Part shown: positions 12,874 through 22,723 of the stretch, in pieces
Layout: every line of letters begins with the position of its first letter
Position numbering within the stretch: the stretch's first letter is position 1
Assembly: GCA_029962745.1 (NCBI GenBank)
Contig: CM057169.1
Location: forward strand, 21,172,143-21,236,142
Direction of reading: 5' to 3'
From: Echinometra lucunter
Taxonomy: Eukaryota; Echinodermata; Echinoidea; Camarodonta; Echinometridae
Length of the DNA stretch: 64,000 bases
Position numbers and translations under genes: made by a program
The notes under the pieces: generated by a model
What the model saw: the letters and a program-made list of their open reading frames with translations, nothing else
Told to the model about the DNA's origin: nothing
Database searches by the model: none

Positions 12874-15800
12874 TGTCCTGTAGGTGTAAGCCCAAGCCAT
12901 GGGTTTCTCTACACAGGTGCGGGGGCCCAGACATCAGACGGCAGCGTCGGAAGAAGCAAGAGCCCTTCCCGAATCTCCTCCAAAGGGGGTGAAGGAGTGC
13001 TGGGGCCAGAGGGCAGCAAACAAGTTGCCTTTGAAGCCATGACCAAGGATAGCAGTGGCATGGTACAACCCCTGGTGGATCGGGACGAAGAGGTCCCTGT
13101 CAGGTAAGATCTTGGTATAAATATTGCTATCCTGGAGTGAACAGGGAGGATTTGGGGATGATGGTTAGATGAGGAGGGGGGCAAGAGGGCAACAAACAAG
13201 TTGCCTTTGAAGCCATGACCAAGGATAACAGGGGTATGGTACAACCCCTGGTGGATCGGGACGAAGAGGTCCCTGTCACGTAAGATCTGGGTGTAATTAC
13301 TGCTATCCTGGATTGGGCAGGGAGGATTGCAGGGTGATGGTTGGATGAGGAGGGGGGCAAGAGGGCAGCAAACAGCTGGTATTTGAGGCGACTGCTAAGG
13401 ATGGCAGTGGCATGATACAACTCCTTTGAAACAGAAATAGAGAGGTCATCAATGTTTTTGTGTGCTGGTATAGGATGTCTCACTTTAGCAGTTTGTAATG
13501 CTTCTCTAAAGGAGAAGGAAAAAAGGAAAACATACAAACTTTTTGAAAATAAACCTAGAAAGTTGGAATTCAGACATTAAGGATATCATGCAGGTACATG
13601 TAGTTATTGTTTTTCTAAATCATTTTAACAATGATTTGTAATGATGAAAGTGATGATTCATCACTGGTGAATGTGTACCAATGTAAACACTAGTAGAAGA
13701 TTCTTATTATATAAAATGAAAATAAGTATTTCTCTTGTGAAATGATTCATGACATTTACAGACAACATAAAAAGACTAATAATGAGAGTTACCTTATTAT
13801 CCTGTCAATAATTTAAAAAGTCAGTTTTCAGAGAGAGGGGAAAAGAAGGCGGGGGAGGGGGGGAGAGGGGGGTGGGGGTAATGGTTTATGTACATGTATA
13901 TCAAAGAGATAATACATTTGAAAGAATTTCTAATCCATTTTCGATATTGCGTTCGTGGTGTATTTCTTGCAAGCAAAATGAAATGAAAGTTGAGGCATAA
14001 TGGTTATAGGCAACTTGTCTTTATGTGCTACCCCAATTTATGCAATTATTTTCCCCACAAAAGGAATCATGCTGTGTCTAATGTGTTACATGTATTCAAA
14101 TTGTTGAACAAAAGAGTGTTTGAATGTTTCATCTTTCTTGTTTGGTAATTAGTGTCAATGCTTACACCTTTTAAATCAAATGTCTTTATGTATTATCAAA
14201 ATGGAGCTTACCCAAATTCATAGTTGCTGGTTTCCAAACGACTGTATGTTACCCAGTGTATCCATATATGTATTACATGCCTTAATTCAACAGAAAAATT
14301 GACATAACTCACTAATATCTGTGTAATGTGGGTTAAAGGCAGCTCATAAATGTCACTTTCAATTTTGAAGTTAAATCCACTTTATCCTGAAAATAAACAG
14401 TGGTGCTTTGACTATTTCCTCTTTCTCTTTTCATGTGTATGTTTAGTAATAGTGATCATTAATTATTAAAAGGAATGATGACTAGTAGAGCAAAAGATTG
14501 ATGGTAGTTCCAAAAATTGGCCTAATTCTTTCTTTTCTGTATTTTTACCTGAACCTTGACCCCTTTATTGCATGCATTTACCCATAATCCTTTGGGTGGT
14601 GGCACCATTGTTGGCTATGTGTAGTGGTGGTGGGAAGGTATTAATGACGGTGGACCTGTCCCAGAGTGAGGACCAGGCCAGGAGCCAGCGACTGGTCAAG
14701 CATGCAAGCAGGTCCCACATCAGGTTGGCCCAGGAGATCGTCTCTTTGTTATATCAGCCATACTCATACTCATACTAACAACAGTGATGTAGGCTAGACT
14801 TGGACCTGTCATGTTGAGACCCATACCAATGTCAAATTACATTTGAGACCAAGACAATTTAGCAGCGTATGATTGGATCTGGTACGGTCTTGCTTAGTAA
14901 GTTGTACAGCAGAGAGGCAGAGAGATATAATCCTGGGGAGCGTTTCATGAAGAGTTTTGTCAGTGATTTTCACTGACTAATTTGCTTTCAGCCAATCAGA
15001 TGCGAGGATTTTCAGTAGCTTATAACATTTGTCAGTAATTTTCACCGACAAAACTCTTCATGAAATGCTTCCAGGGGAGCATTTCATGAAAGGACTTGTC
15101 GGATGTTTTATCCGACAAAGTCTGTTTTATCAGACAGTTGCCACAGTAACGGTGCTTCTCAGCCAATCAAAATCAAGGAAAGATGTCAGATCTGACAACT
15201 TGTCAGACAACAATTTTGATGAAACGCTCCCCTGGTCTCATCAGTAAGACCATAATTAAGACCAAAACAAAAACCAAGGAAATAAACAATGAATCAACAG
15301 TGGTCAAAACCAAGACTTTATTTTACGGTATCGTATTACTTATAGTTGCGATTCATTTTACTCATTGAGCGTTTAGAGCAAAATGAAAAAAAAAAAAAAA
15401 AACAGTCAAAGACCTGAAGTAAAACTGGTCACATGAAAAGGATCAAGACCCTTGGATATTTTAGACCAAGAACATCTTTTTGAACCCAAAATTTGCCTCA
15501 AGTGGTCTTGAATGCCCCTATTACATATTAAGGTTATCTCTTGTATACATGTACTAGCTTAAAGGAGAATGCAACCCAGACATCAGTATGCTTCCAGTGA
15601 ATGAAGAAGAACAAGAAGAGTAAACAGTGAAAGTTTGAGGAAAATCAGACAATCTGTTTAAGAGTTATGAACTTTGAAAGTTTAAGTTAATCCTTATTAT
15701 AGGGATCCTTAAATTGGCAACTTTGCCAGCATCTGTGATGTCATCGGTGACAACTCTCCATTCATTTTGTTCACAAAATTTAACATTTTCTTTATTTTCA

Positions 15801-18800
15801 AGAAAAATAAAAAATTCTTTTGATCTATTGTTTAAGTATGACATGGCTATATCAATTCTGCAAGCATTTTGGGAAGAATTATGTTGATTCCTGACTAGAA
15901 ATTTCATATAAATCAATTTTTTTGAAAAATTATGTACAAAATGTGAGAGTCGTGAGAGTTGTCCACGATGACATCACAAATGCTGGCAAAGTTGCCAACT
16001 CAAGGATCCCCATGATAGGAATTTACTGAAACTTTCAAACTTCATAACTCTTGAACTGATTCTCCGAATTGCTCAAACTTTCACTGTTTACTCTTCTTGG
16101 TGATCTTTATTCACTAAGAACACACTGATGCCAGGGTTGCATTCTCCTTTAATGGCAGGTCTACATGTAGCATACATCACTGCATAACAGGCCTTGGAGT
16201 GCATGCAGTGGAATACTAATATACTAACATATTGGATTCACAAATTTATTTGAACAAGGCTAATTCTTTTACATAATACATAAATTTTCCATGAAGTTTT
16301 CTAGATAAGGTAAGCAGTTTGATTGCTGATGAATATGAGTTACCTTCGATTTCAGGAGTGGCTAAAGACAATGTGTCTACAGCTACCTTGTCAATGCTCA
16401 AATAAAAGAGATTTTTTACCATAAGTTTCACATACAGACTCATGACATAATATTTTGCACTAACTTTTTAAGAATTTGATGAGTCCACGGCTTCTTGTGA
16501 CTGGGAGGCAAAAAATATGCCTCGTGCCTCAGCATTTTGTTTTTTTTGCGGCCTCATATCACATTCAATTTGATTTGTACACTAAAAAAATGTCACTGGA
16601 GTTTGCCGCATCATATCTAAACCAGCCTCTACTCACATTTCTAACTTTGGTCCATTTAGACTACAGAAACCTGAGCAGCATTGCATTCCATTATGGAATC
16701 AGTTAGTGTGTGTTCACACACTCTTAATTTGACTGAAGTGTGCTTGCAAATGAAAGAAAGTGATGAATAATTTAACATATTTATCCCAATTTTTGCGGTG
16801 TCATCGCCTGATGTATTTTTTCAAGAATATGTACCATTTAGCTGATATGCCAAATTCTTCCATGCTCAATCATGTAGACTATTCATCTGTAGAATCCATT
16901 AAACTTTAGTTCATTCAGTTTCAAGATACTCTGTACTTTCACCAGCATGTAGATATATAGATATCTTTAGTTTTAGTTTGCTGCTTATTGGAAATCAGTT
17001 GGTTCAGCCATACATTGGATGATTGAGAATTCTGTTGAGATCAGTTTTTACTCAAATAAAAACAGTATTTGGAAATTTTTTAGTCATAATTCTTCAACAT
17101 TTTCTTCAGGGGATCATTTGATTTCTCATGTTTCATAAGTAAGAAGTATATTTTGTTGCATTTGTTTTGGAATAGATCAGTGGTACTTATCATCCTATGA
17201 GTAGCAGCAAACCAATTTGATTGGCTTATTTGGGTCTCTCCCTATAAGGACTGTTAGTATGGCCATCTATCACCCATAATCTGTTGATACTCAAAATGGC
17301 TATTGTTCACAATTGCATTGTACAGCCAAAAAATAGAAATAAAAACAAAACAAAACAAAAAAATGTATGATGCTGTGTTGTTAGCCGTGAAAGCACATGG
17401 CTGGACTATGCAATTCACTTTTCTTTATATGAACTTGTACATGTAAATACTTGATATGCTATAGGTTGTGATATGTGTGATATCATTAACACAGTAGAAT
17501 TAGTTTGTACTCCATCAGTTTTGACATTTTGTGTTGTTATGATTAATTTTGCTCACGTTAAATGATTGACATGTGTGTGATTAATTCATCAGTAATGAGT
17601 GTTGTAAAATGAGTTCCGTACCTGTTAGCTTATAACATAAATTTGTCAGTGTTAAATAGAGACGTTTGAATACCACTTTACATAGACTTCCAAGTGCACA
17701 TTATCACTACACTTTCGTTCTTCTGCAATATCATCGACATTATTTCTTGTGTTGCACAATCATTATGTTTATGTGGTATTCTATGTAAGAGATGTATGGA
17801 CTATATACAACATTTATGTCAACAACAAACAGAGGTTAATAAGGCATTACCAGTATGTAATTTCATGTGTTGAGATTTTGGGGGTGTAGAAATGAGAAAA
17901 ATATGTTTTGAGGTAAGTTTTCTGTTTGAATGTTTTTGTATCCATTGTAAAAAAATAGAATTATGAGAAGATAAACTTTTGCAGGATTTTAGCTCATGTC
18001 ACCACTCCCTTGTGAAAAAGTACCAAAGTACCCATGGTGCTACCTGGGTAATTTGATGGTACCCCACGGTAATTTGAACATGTGCCATTAAATAACTGTG
18101 TTTGTACCATGGGTAACCCTGGTGCTTTTTTCACAAGGGCTGTTGCATCTTTGATTGCATCCTCTTTAAGATTCTGGACGAGCCTTTGCTCATTTTGGAC
18201 CTGTTGTAATAAAATATCAGCTTTTTGACAATTCGCAGTTATTCTTTGAATCAGAACTTTTTATTAGAGAACTCTTTCTCTGGTTACTGGAGACCAATTT
18301 TACACTAACCAGTAACCATTATCTGCAAGTATTCATTATGTTGATCTCCATTGCATCGTAGGAAACCACTATTCCGCTACTGCTACGAGTGTGGACGATC
18401 CATAGGGGTACGTCTCTCCGCCTGCACGCGTTGTAAGGAGGTGTATTACTGCAGCAAGGCTTGTAAGATCAAGGCATGGAACGCAAGACACAAGGAGGAA
18501 TGCTTGAGAATTGGAGGTAAGACACCTGCATAGAATGATCATCTGTCTAGAAAGATCACCTTTCTACAGAGACCACCATTTTATATCCCAGGCAACCTTT
18601 TTGCTCAACCTTACAAGAGTTATGAGGAATGATGAGAATCTGTCCACTGTATCAAGGAGGAAATTACCTGAGATTAGGGAGTAGGAATACTACAATCAGG
18701 CTTCCTTTAGAGACCACATGTTGTTTGATTGGACTTTAATGAGGAATCCATTCTCCATTTCTTTGTTGATTTTGCATGATTTATTCAATTGTAGACTGGA

Positions 18801-19192
18801 ATGTGTGTTTGATTTCCTTCGAAAACCAACAAATGAACTCTTAACATCGTTCTATTTTTTTTTTCATTCCAGGACGCAGTCGCAGTCCAAGCCCATTGAG
18901 CCACACTGGACTATCACACAGTGCTTCAGGCATGGTAGGCACTCACGGTCAGGCTGGGTCAAATGCCAAAGGTCAGAAAGGGTCAAATGCTAAAGCTTCC
19001 AGCCCCAGTGGTAAGGGGCCTGGTGGATTGGGTGGGGTCAGAGGTCGAACTGTGGATAAAGGGTCAAAGGGCAGAGGTCAAGCAGGCAGTGGAGATAGCA
19101 GGATTAATGGTCAGGTTGTTGGAGGAGGTGGGAGGGAAGCAGTGAGTAACATTTCAAAACCAGAATGTACAGATAACTATAGTTATAACTGA
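269..19192 (+). CDS. ANKMY1: Ankyrin repeat and MYND domain-containing protein 1 (3' fifteen exons)
   Basis: Exons: 269-824, 1433-1602, 1989-2471, 4230-4283, 4689-4906, 5808-5979, 6196-6330, 7268-7420, 8676-8783, 10018-10149, 10673-10780, 11806-11971, 12884-13103, 18362-18516, 18873-19192. All joins keep frame and use GT-AG sites, for 1049 residues plus stop. Order of parts: MORN-like segment ([19 protein letters not shown]), acidic linker, ankyrin repeats spread over exons 2-11 (for example [30 protein letters not shown]), the conserved block [18 protein letters not shown], Ser-rich linker, MYND zinc finger, Gly/Ser-rich tail. This domain order is diagnostic of ANKMY1. The family is a predicted intracellular scaffold with no established enzyme activity; a cilium-related role is plausible but not shown here. 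Upstream MORN exons and the start codon are missing because the window begins inside the gene. Confidence 0.93.
1433..2471 (+). CDS. ANKMY1: ANKMY1 exons 1433-1602 and 1989-2471: first ankyrin repeats plus acidic linker
   Basis: The first exon encodes [20 protein letters not shown] and part of the next repeat. The second continues directly with [20 protein letters not shown], so an ankyrin repeat is split by the intron. The rest of the larger exon is a charged linker rich in Glu/Asp/Pro (for example [18 protein letters not shown]). Phase is 1 at entry, 0 at the internal join and 0 at exit. Confidence 0.9.
2498..3243. repeat. Inverted-repeat-flanked insertion in ANKMY1 intron
   Basis: The ends are inverted copies of about 23 bases with the core AAGCTTTTCATTAAGC (2505-2520, complement near 3219-3234). 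The 745 bp between have no intact coding region. Near the right end is a 13-bp hairpin with arms GGACCAGGAGCCA. It is probably a non-autonomous DNA transposon. Confidence 0.5.
3727..4139. mobile_element. MITE, 413 bp, 18-bp terminal inverted repeats
   Basis: The ends are AAGGTGCTCTCACACTAG and its exact complement. The interior is rich in short ACGGTC/GACCGT motifs in both orientations (for example ACGGTCTATAACGGTCC), giving a foldback-like structure. It has no coding capacity and lies in the intron between exons 2471 and 4230. Confidence 0.75.
5808..10780 (+). CDS. ANKMY1: ANKMY1 ankyrin-repeat exon block (six exons)
   Basis: Exons 5808-5979, 6196-6330, 7268-7420, 8676-8783, 10018-10149 and 10673-10780 encode successive ankyrin helices: [116 protein letters not shown]. 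From the second exon on, every boundary is phase 0. The exons at 7268 and 10018 lie only tens of bases downstream of SINE tails, so the ATT-rich tail of the second SINE sits in or beside the splice branch region. Confidence 0.92.
6814..6900 (+). pseudogene. Relict duplicate of ANKMY1 exon 7268-7420
   Basis: The stretch reads [19 protein letters not shown], close to the exon at 7268 ([18 protein letters not shown]), and remains open. It has one extra codon, lacks a clear AG acceptor and loses similarity after DLQELDEKK. It is either a decayed tandem exon duplication or an unused alternative exon. Confidence 0.65.
6955..7222 (+). mobile_element. tRNA-derived SINE
   Basis: An A-box-like start (TCGTGGTCTTGTGTATATGC) is followed by a B-box-like GGATTTGAATCCC, a tRNA-unrelated body with GACGGATATGAGCGCTATGC, and an ATT tail at 7208-7220. 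This order is typical of tRNA SINEs mobilised by L2-like LINEs. Confidence 0.65.
7557..7860 (-). mobile_element. 3' end of a CR1/L2-type LINE (5'-truncated)
   Basis: Read on the - strand, it ends TTTGCAAATAAATGGAATTG followed by GAATT repeats (+ strand: CAATT repeats from 7560). Such pentamer tails are typical of CR1/L2-group LINEs. No reverse transcriptase remains. Confidence 0.5.
8102..8560 (+). repeat. Two diverged direct repeats, 226-bp period
   Basis: The block starting CAAGCAAAT at 8102 recurs at 8328. Both copies contain GACCAATTTTAATCTTGTA and CACAAAGCAGGTGTAAACCA, and both are followed by a block with CATTGGTCCATACT. Intronic; no coding content seen. Confidence 0.75.
9664..10005 (+). 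mobile_element. tRNA-derived SINE with ATT tail
   Basis: A-box TGGTCTAGTGATTACG and B-box GGTTTGAGTCC mark the tRNA-like head. A body follows with CATGAGTGTCAATTCTGACA, then an ATT microsatellite ending about 12 bases before the acceptor of exon 10018. The SINE tail therefore lies directly beside, and may contribute to, a splice acceptor. Confidence 0.75.
11281..11697 (+). mobile_element. TTAA-flanked MITE, family 1, copy A (417 bp)
   Basis: The ends are TTAACCCATTCGTGACAG and CTGTCACGAATGAGTTAA. A TTAA at both ends fits piggyBac-like or Kolobok-like target use. The interior is nearly the same as the reversed copy at 20005-20420. It lies in the intron before exon 11806. Confidence 0.85.
11806..11971 (+). 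CDS. ANKMY1: ANKMY1 exon: conserved [12 protein letters not shown] block
   Basis: The exon opens with [18 protein letters not shown] and continues into a charged helix ([19 protein letters not shown]) likely to be coiled coil. This segment follows the ankyrin region in ANKMY1 and helps to identify the gene. Entry is phase 0 and exit is phase 1 at AGAA|GTGAGT. Confidence 0.92.
12303..12420 (-). mobile_element. Possible LINE 3' end remnant
   Basis: The stretch starts TTTGATTCGATTTATTTATTC, which reads on the - strand like an AATAAAT plus short tandem tail of a CR1/L2 LINE. Little else is recognisable. Confidence 0.3.
12884..13103 (+). CDS. ANKMY1: ANKMY1 exon: Ser/Gly-rich linker before MYND
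   Basis: The acceptor is preceded by a CT microsatellite (about 12840-12870) that serves as the polypyrimidine tract. The exon reads [20 protein letters not shown] and later [18 protein letters not shown], ending in phase 2 at GTCAG|GTAAGA. Its last 90 or so bases and the following intron start are tandemly repeated downstream with a 176-bp period. Confidence 0.88.
13010..13440 (+). repeat. Tandem duplication of exon end plus intron start, 176-bp period, about 2.4 copies
   Basis: The exon segment GGCAGCAAACAAGTTGCC (13013) and its downstream intron recur at +176 (13197) and +352 (13373). Copy 2 keeps most of the coding text and a donor-like CACGTAAG. Copy 3 is more diverged and stops after CTCCTTTGAAAC. 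The copies lie in the intron following exon 12884-13103. Confidence 0.88.
14625..14778 (+). CDS. ANKMY1: Candidate alternative terminal exon of ANKMY1
   Basis: An acceptor TATGTGTAG|TGGTGG at 14624/14625 joins in frame to the phase-2 donor at 13103. It would encode [18 protein letters not shown], then a basic helix ([18 protein letters not shown]), ending YQPYSYSY and a stop. Codon use in the first 100 bases looks coding and no good donor follows, so a short isoform without the MYND finger is possible. No transcript evidence is available from sequence alone. It could also be chance. Confidence 0.4.
14935..15072. mobile_element. Hairpin MITE (GGGGAGCGTTTCATGAA family), copy 1
   Basis: The ends GGGGAGCGTTTCATGAAGAG and CTCTTCATGAAATGCTTCC are inverted. 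Internal arms TTTTGTCAGTGATTTTCACTGAC and the CAGCCAATCAGATGCGAGGA block are shared with the copies at 30819 and 63223. Confidence 0.7.
15074..15233. mobile_element. Hairpin MITE, copy 2, adjacent to copy 1
   Basis: The ends GGGGAGCATTTCATGAAAGG and GATGAAACGCTCCCC are inverted; internal arms carry TTGTCGGA/TCCGACAA and TCAGACA. It abuts the previous copy, giving a tandem pair. It contains a CAGCCAATCAAAATCAAGGA block related to the other copies. Confidence 0.7.
15559..16152. mobile_element. TTAA-flanked MITE, family 3, long terminal inverted repeats (594 bp)
   Basis: The ends are TTAAAGGAGAATGCAACCC and GGGTTGCATTCTCCTTTAA. The inverted similarity extends inward for more than 150 bases (for example GAGTAAACAGTGAAAGTTTG on the left, its near complement on the right). 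The centre is unrelated AT-rich sequence. TTAA occurs at both ends. Confidence 0.85.
16153..18006. other. Intronic stretch without recognised features
   Basis: This is the rest of the 5.3-kb intron before the MYND exon. It is AT-rich and I see no splice-bounded coding segment or convincing repeat, apart from the element at 18007. Confidence 0.5.
18007..18139. mobile_element. Small MITE with CCCTTGTGAAAAAG ends
   Basis: The ends CCCTTGTGAAAAAGTACC and GGTGCTTTTTTCACAAGGG are inverted copies. Inside, GTACCCATGGTGCTACC and GGTACCCCACGG motifs extend the foldback. About 133 bp and non-coding. Confidence 0.65.
18362..18516 (+). CDS. ANKMY1: ANKMY1 exon: MYND zinc finger
   Basis: One exon encodes the whole zinc finger. 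The two metal sites are C-x2-C (CYEC), C-x2-C (CTRC), C-x3-C (CSKAC) and H-x3-C (HKEEC), with the typical W between them. MYND fingers bind two zinc ions and usually proline-rich partner peptides. It enters in phase 2 after a 5.3-kb intron and leaves in phase 1. Confidence 0.96.
18873..19192 (+). CDS. ANKMY1: ANKMY1 last exon: Gly/Ser-rich basic tail
   Basis: The phase-1 join gives [20 protein letters not shown], then a low-complexity tail rich in Gly, Ser, Lys and Gln with imperfect repeats of GSNAKG, ending TDNYSYN and a stop at 19190-19192. No domain is recognised. The tail is probably disordered. Confidence 0.87.
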
Positions 19193-21740
19193 ATGGTTTG
19201 ATTCTTTGTCCTTTTAATCCTTTACACCATGCACCTGATTATTGTTCTCTGATCATGCAATATTCTTCTGTGCCTCAAATAAAATACTTAAAATGTACAA
19301 GTAATGAATTGAGCAAATCAATCACACACACAAAAAAAATGAAATGTACGTCACTCCAAGGTCAATTTCATGTTCTGTGATGATATATTAAAAAAAAGAA
19401 AAAAAAACCAGTGTCATGAATAATTTAATGTCAATTTCATGAATAATTCAAGATAAATTTCATGTTATGTGATTATGTATTCAAAAAAGAAAAAAAAGCA
19501 ATGTCATGAATAATTTTCATGTGGTAGAGAAGTACAACAACCAAGGTCATCTTAAATCTGTTGTTAGCCTTACAGGTAATGTTGCAATCATATGTGTGTG
19601 AAAGGAAAAAAGACAATGAGTCTGTCTTCATTCTTGAGAATGAGACATGTTTGTGTAAGGTTTAATGCTTAAAGCAATCGTCTTCGCACCAATGACCATA
19701 TTGTTTATTGGAGATGCAGTGCATGAAATTACAAGGCATGATCTCCTTTTTATGCCCCCTCTGTTACGGTTATCATTATCAACCAGATGTGATCTCACAG
19801 TGTACATAATGTATGTACATGTTTAGTCTCTCAATTCCACTTGAAAATACCATGGAAAACTTACTCAAAACGAGTGGCTATTGCGCCATGTGCACACGCT
19901 ACACATTAACTGTTGTGAGAGCACAAACCTGTCACATGCACTACTTACTGTAGTGTAAAATGATATAAATTTATCACATGCATAGACTTTACTAAAACCT
20001 GCTTTTAACCCATTCGTGACAGGAATTATTTAAAGCCTAATTTGATCAGCTTTTATTCTTCAAATTGGCAACACCAACATTTTTATTTTATTGCTACATT
20101 TTATTTATAAAATGTCATGTATCAGAAATGAATATAAATTGACAGAAATTATGATGATACGTCAAAAAGTTGCCAATTTGCAGGAGCAAATGGTGATTTT
20201 AAACTTTCTATCACATTGCCAATTTCAGGATTTAAATGCTTATTTTCCTTTAGAAAATTTTCAGCATCAAACAACAAATATTGATGCAACCAAAATGGGC
20301 ACAGTTTGTGTAGAATTTTTTGCTCTTTCTGCTCATGTATTTGGTATGATTTTTAGGGCTTTGCATTGAAAGATATTAGGCCAAACCACAAAATGTGGAC
20401 CTCTGTCACGAATGGGTTAACTGTATCTCTCATATACGGCCAAATCACTTATCCTGATTACTGGTGGTTATAACATGGCCAGATAAACGAGGCTGAATTG
20501 TAGTCGAGTGGTTTTGACACTTGAAATGCAAATGTTTGCCGATGAAATGAATGAATGAATGAAACAACAACAACAACAGGTGTTTAAGTGTGATGATTTA
20601 TTTCACCTGACTGCTTAGAAAGTATATGTGTAAGGGCTTGTAAGGTAGCAACCAGGGGACCTTTGTTTTGAAGTCCTATCAGAGGAACATGATAATAAAC
20701 ACTACTGCCATTCCATTAAAGGGCAGCAGCCCATCAAATCCATTTGGAAAGCGGGACTTCCTGGTTGTGAGACCTCTCCATGATATTCAACATAAGCCAC
20801 AAGTTTACTTTTCATCTTTAAGTATTTAATACTTCTGATTCTTTTTATTCAGATATAATAAAAAATAGGCAACAAACCAACACCCACGATGTATACTTTG
20901 AATGCACTGTGGTATTTGTGTACACGCATCTGTAATATATTTCAGTTCATGAGACCTCATTCCATATGTTGTTGACTTCTTCCTTTATACCAATATTTTC
21001 CTGTATTTATTTCACCTTGTATGATGTAACGTGTCATGTAGATACCGCGTAGATACATACCGGTAGTATTCTTGTATACTGCAAATGTACTATTCTCTTT
21101 AATGTTAGATTTTTATATTGTACAGTTTAATCTCAGAGGATAGGTATATTTTGTTAACTGTCATAATATGTGTGAACTACTGGAAACTTTTAATCCATCC
21201 TGTGCTGTAATAGGTACTTTTTAACTTTGAAGGTTTTAACAATGGAAATTGTTGAGTATTGTGTGAATCCATCGTAACTTACTAGAAAAAACACCAAAGA
21301 AGATTCCATGCTAGCGTATTGTGTGATCTCAGTGAGTGTTTTGAAGAAGTATCACCACTATCACATTTTGAAAAAAGCATATGCGAGGAAGTGCCTAAAT
21401 TACATGTACCTAAGAACTTCATTTTTAGACATATTTTTAGAAGGTTTTTTTTTTCTTTCATTGGTTATCTCATGTCTCAAAACACTTTTGAGGCTTCTTG
21501 TGTTTACTGTATCCACAGGAAGTTAAGATGTGCCTTCACTTTCTGATTTAGATTTGATTATGGAATACTGTCTGCCTTGTGTATTCTTCACCTTGAAAAC
21601 AGTCATAATATAAGTCCGTCCAAATTATTTATGTCAAGTATGTATAGTGCAGGTTTGTGAATTTTAATTTAAAATGCAGTGAATCCTATAGAGTGGCTAT
21701 TTAGTTATGAAGTTTGTGTGCATTTTGAAATAAAACACAT
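19193..21740 (+). other. ANKMY1 3' UTR region with two candidate poly(A) signals
   Basis: AATAAA occurs 86 bases after the stop (19278-19283) and again at 21729-21734. Between them there is no convincing coding sequence. The stretch contains a TTAA-flanked transposon copy at 20005-20420. Which signal is used cannot be told from sequence. Confidence 0.45.
20005..20420 (-). mobile_element. TTAA-flanked MITE, family 1, copy B (416 bp), opposite orientation
   Basis: The ends are TTAACCCATTCGTGACAG and CTGTCACGAATGGGTTAA. It aligns along its length to the reverse of 11281-11697. Both copies keep an open frame containing [23 protein letters not shown] sequence. It is located downstream of the ANKMY1 stop, possibly in the 3' UTR. 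Confidence 0.85.
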
Positions 21741-21842
21741 CCTGTAGATATACTTCTGTGCATGGTCCCAATTATTTAAATTACCGGTGTCATAATGTAT
21801 ATGCAAACAAAAGGAAGGGGGTGAGAGACATAAAGAGGGGAT

Positions 21843-21846
<4 letters not shown>

Positions 21847-21892
<46 letters not shown>

Positions 21893-21998
21893 GGATGAAA
21901 AAGAGGGAGAAAAACAGAGAGAGAAATAGAGGAGAGAGAGGGGAGAGGGAGAGTGAGAGAAAAAGAAAGATAGAGAGAGAGAGAAGAGTGTGAGAGGA

Positions 21999-22029
<31 letters not shown>
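21847..22029 (+). repeat. GA-rich microsatellite block
   Basis: Two long (GA)n runs are separated by degenerate purine sequence. Its complement gives spurious Leu/Ser open frames. Confidence 0.95.
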
Positions 22030-22032
<3 letters not shown>

Positions 22033-22194
22033 ATTAGAGGAGAAATGGATAGAAATAAAGGTACATGGACATGGAACTGATAACTGATCGATAGGAATTA
22101 ATGATAATAAATGCATGTCTGCAAGTCAGTATTCCCTTATTTGGCACTCGACTTCAAATAGGACAAACACAAGAAGAGGATTAATGGGTATACA

Positions 22195-22723
22195 CCGGGT
22201 GTCCCTCCCCAAAAGGAACGGTAGATTTTCAGTACTTTACCTTCAGAAAGTAGACAATTTTTTTACTTTAACAGGTAAAGCATCTTCTACCAAACAGAAT
22301 GATACCAAGATCATTAAATTTGGTGAAATAATATTGATTCTATGCGAGTTTCTTAAAATACAGTTATTTTCGAATTTCGCATGTTTTTCGCGACAGTGGA
22401 GAGCAGAATTGTGTCGGGAATGGCCTTTCATATTGCATGTGTATGGCACGTTTTGTTTCTGACATGCATCAGTGGACTTCCGTCAAACATCATATCATGA
22501 AAGGCCATCCCAGCACAAAGCTACTCTCATCAGTCGCCAAAAATTTGAAAATGACTGTATTTTAAAAAACGCGCATAGAATACAAATTACTTCACTAAAT
22601 TTAATGATTTTGGTTTCATTTTCTTTGGTAGACGATGCTTTACCCACTGATGTAAAATGATTATCTACTTTTTGAAGGTAAAGTACTGAAAATCCACCGT
22701 TCCGCTTTTTCTGGGACACCCGG
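22195..22723. mobile_element. Long inverted-repeat element (about 530 bp) with CCGGGTGTCCC ends
   Basis: The ends CCGGGTGTCCC and GGGACACCCGG flank two arms of about 230 bp that are inverted copies (left: GATTTTCAGTACTTTACCTTC; right: its complement before the end). TA dinucleotides flank both ends, which would suit a mariner-like target. The arms differ by many substitutions, so the insertion is old. Confidence 0.75.
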
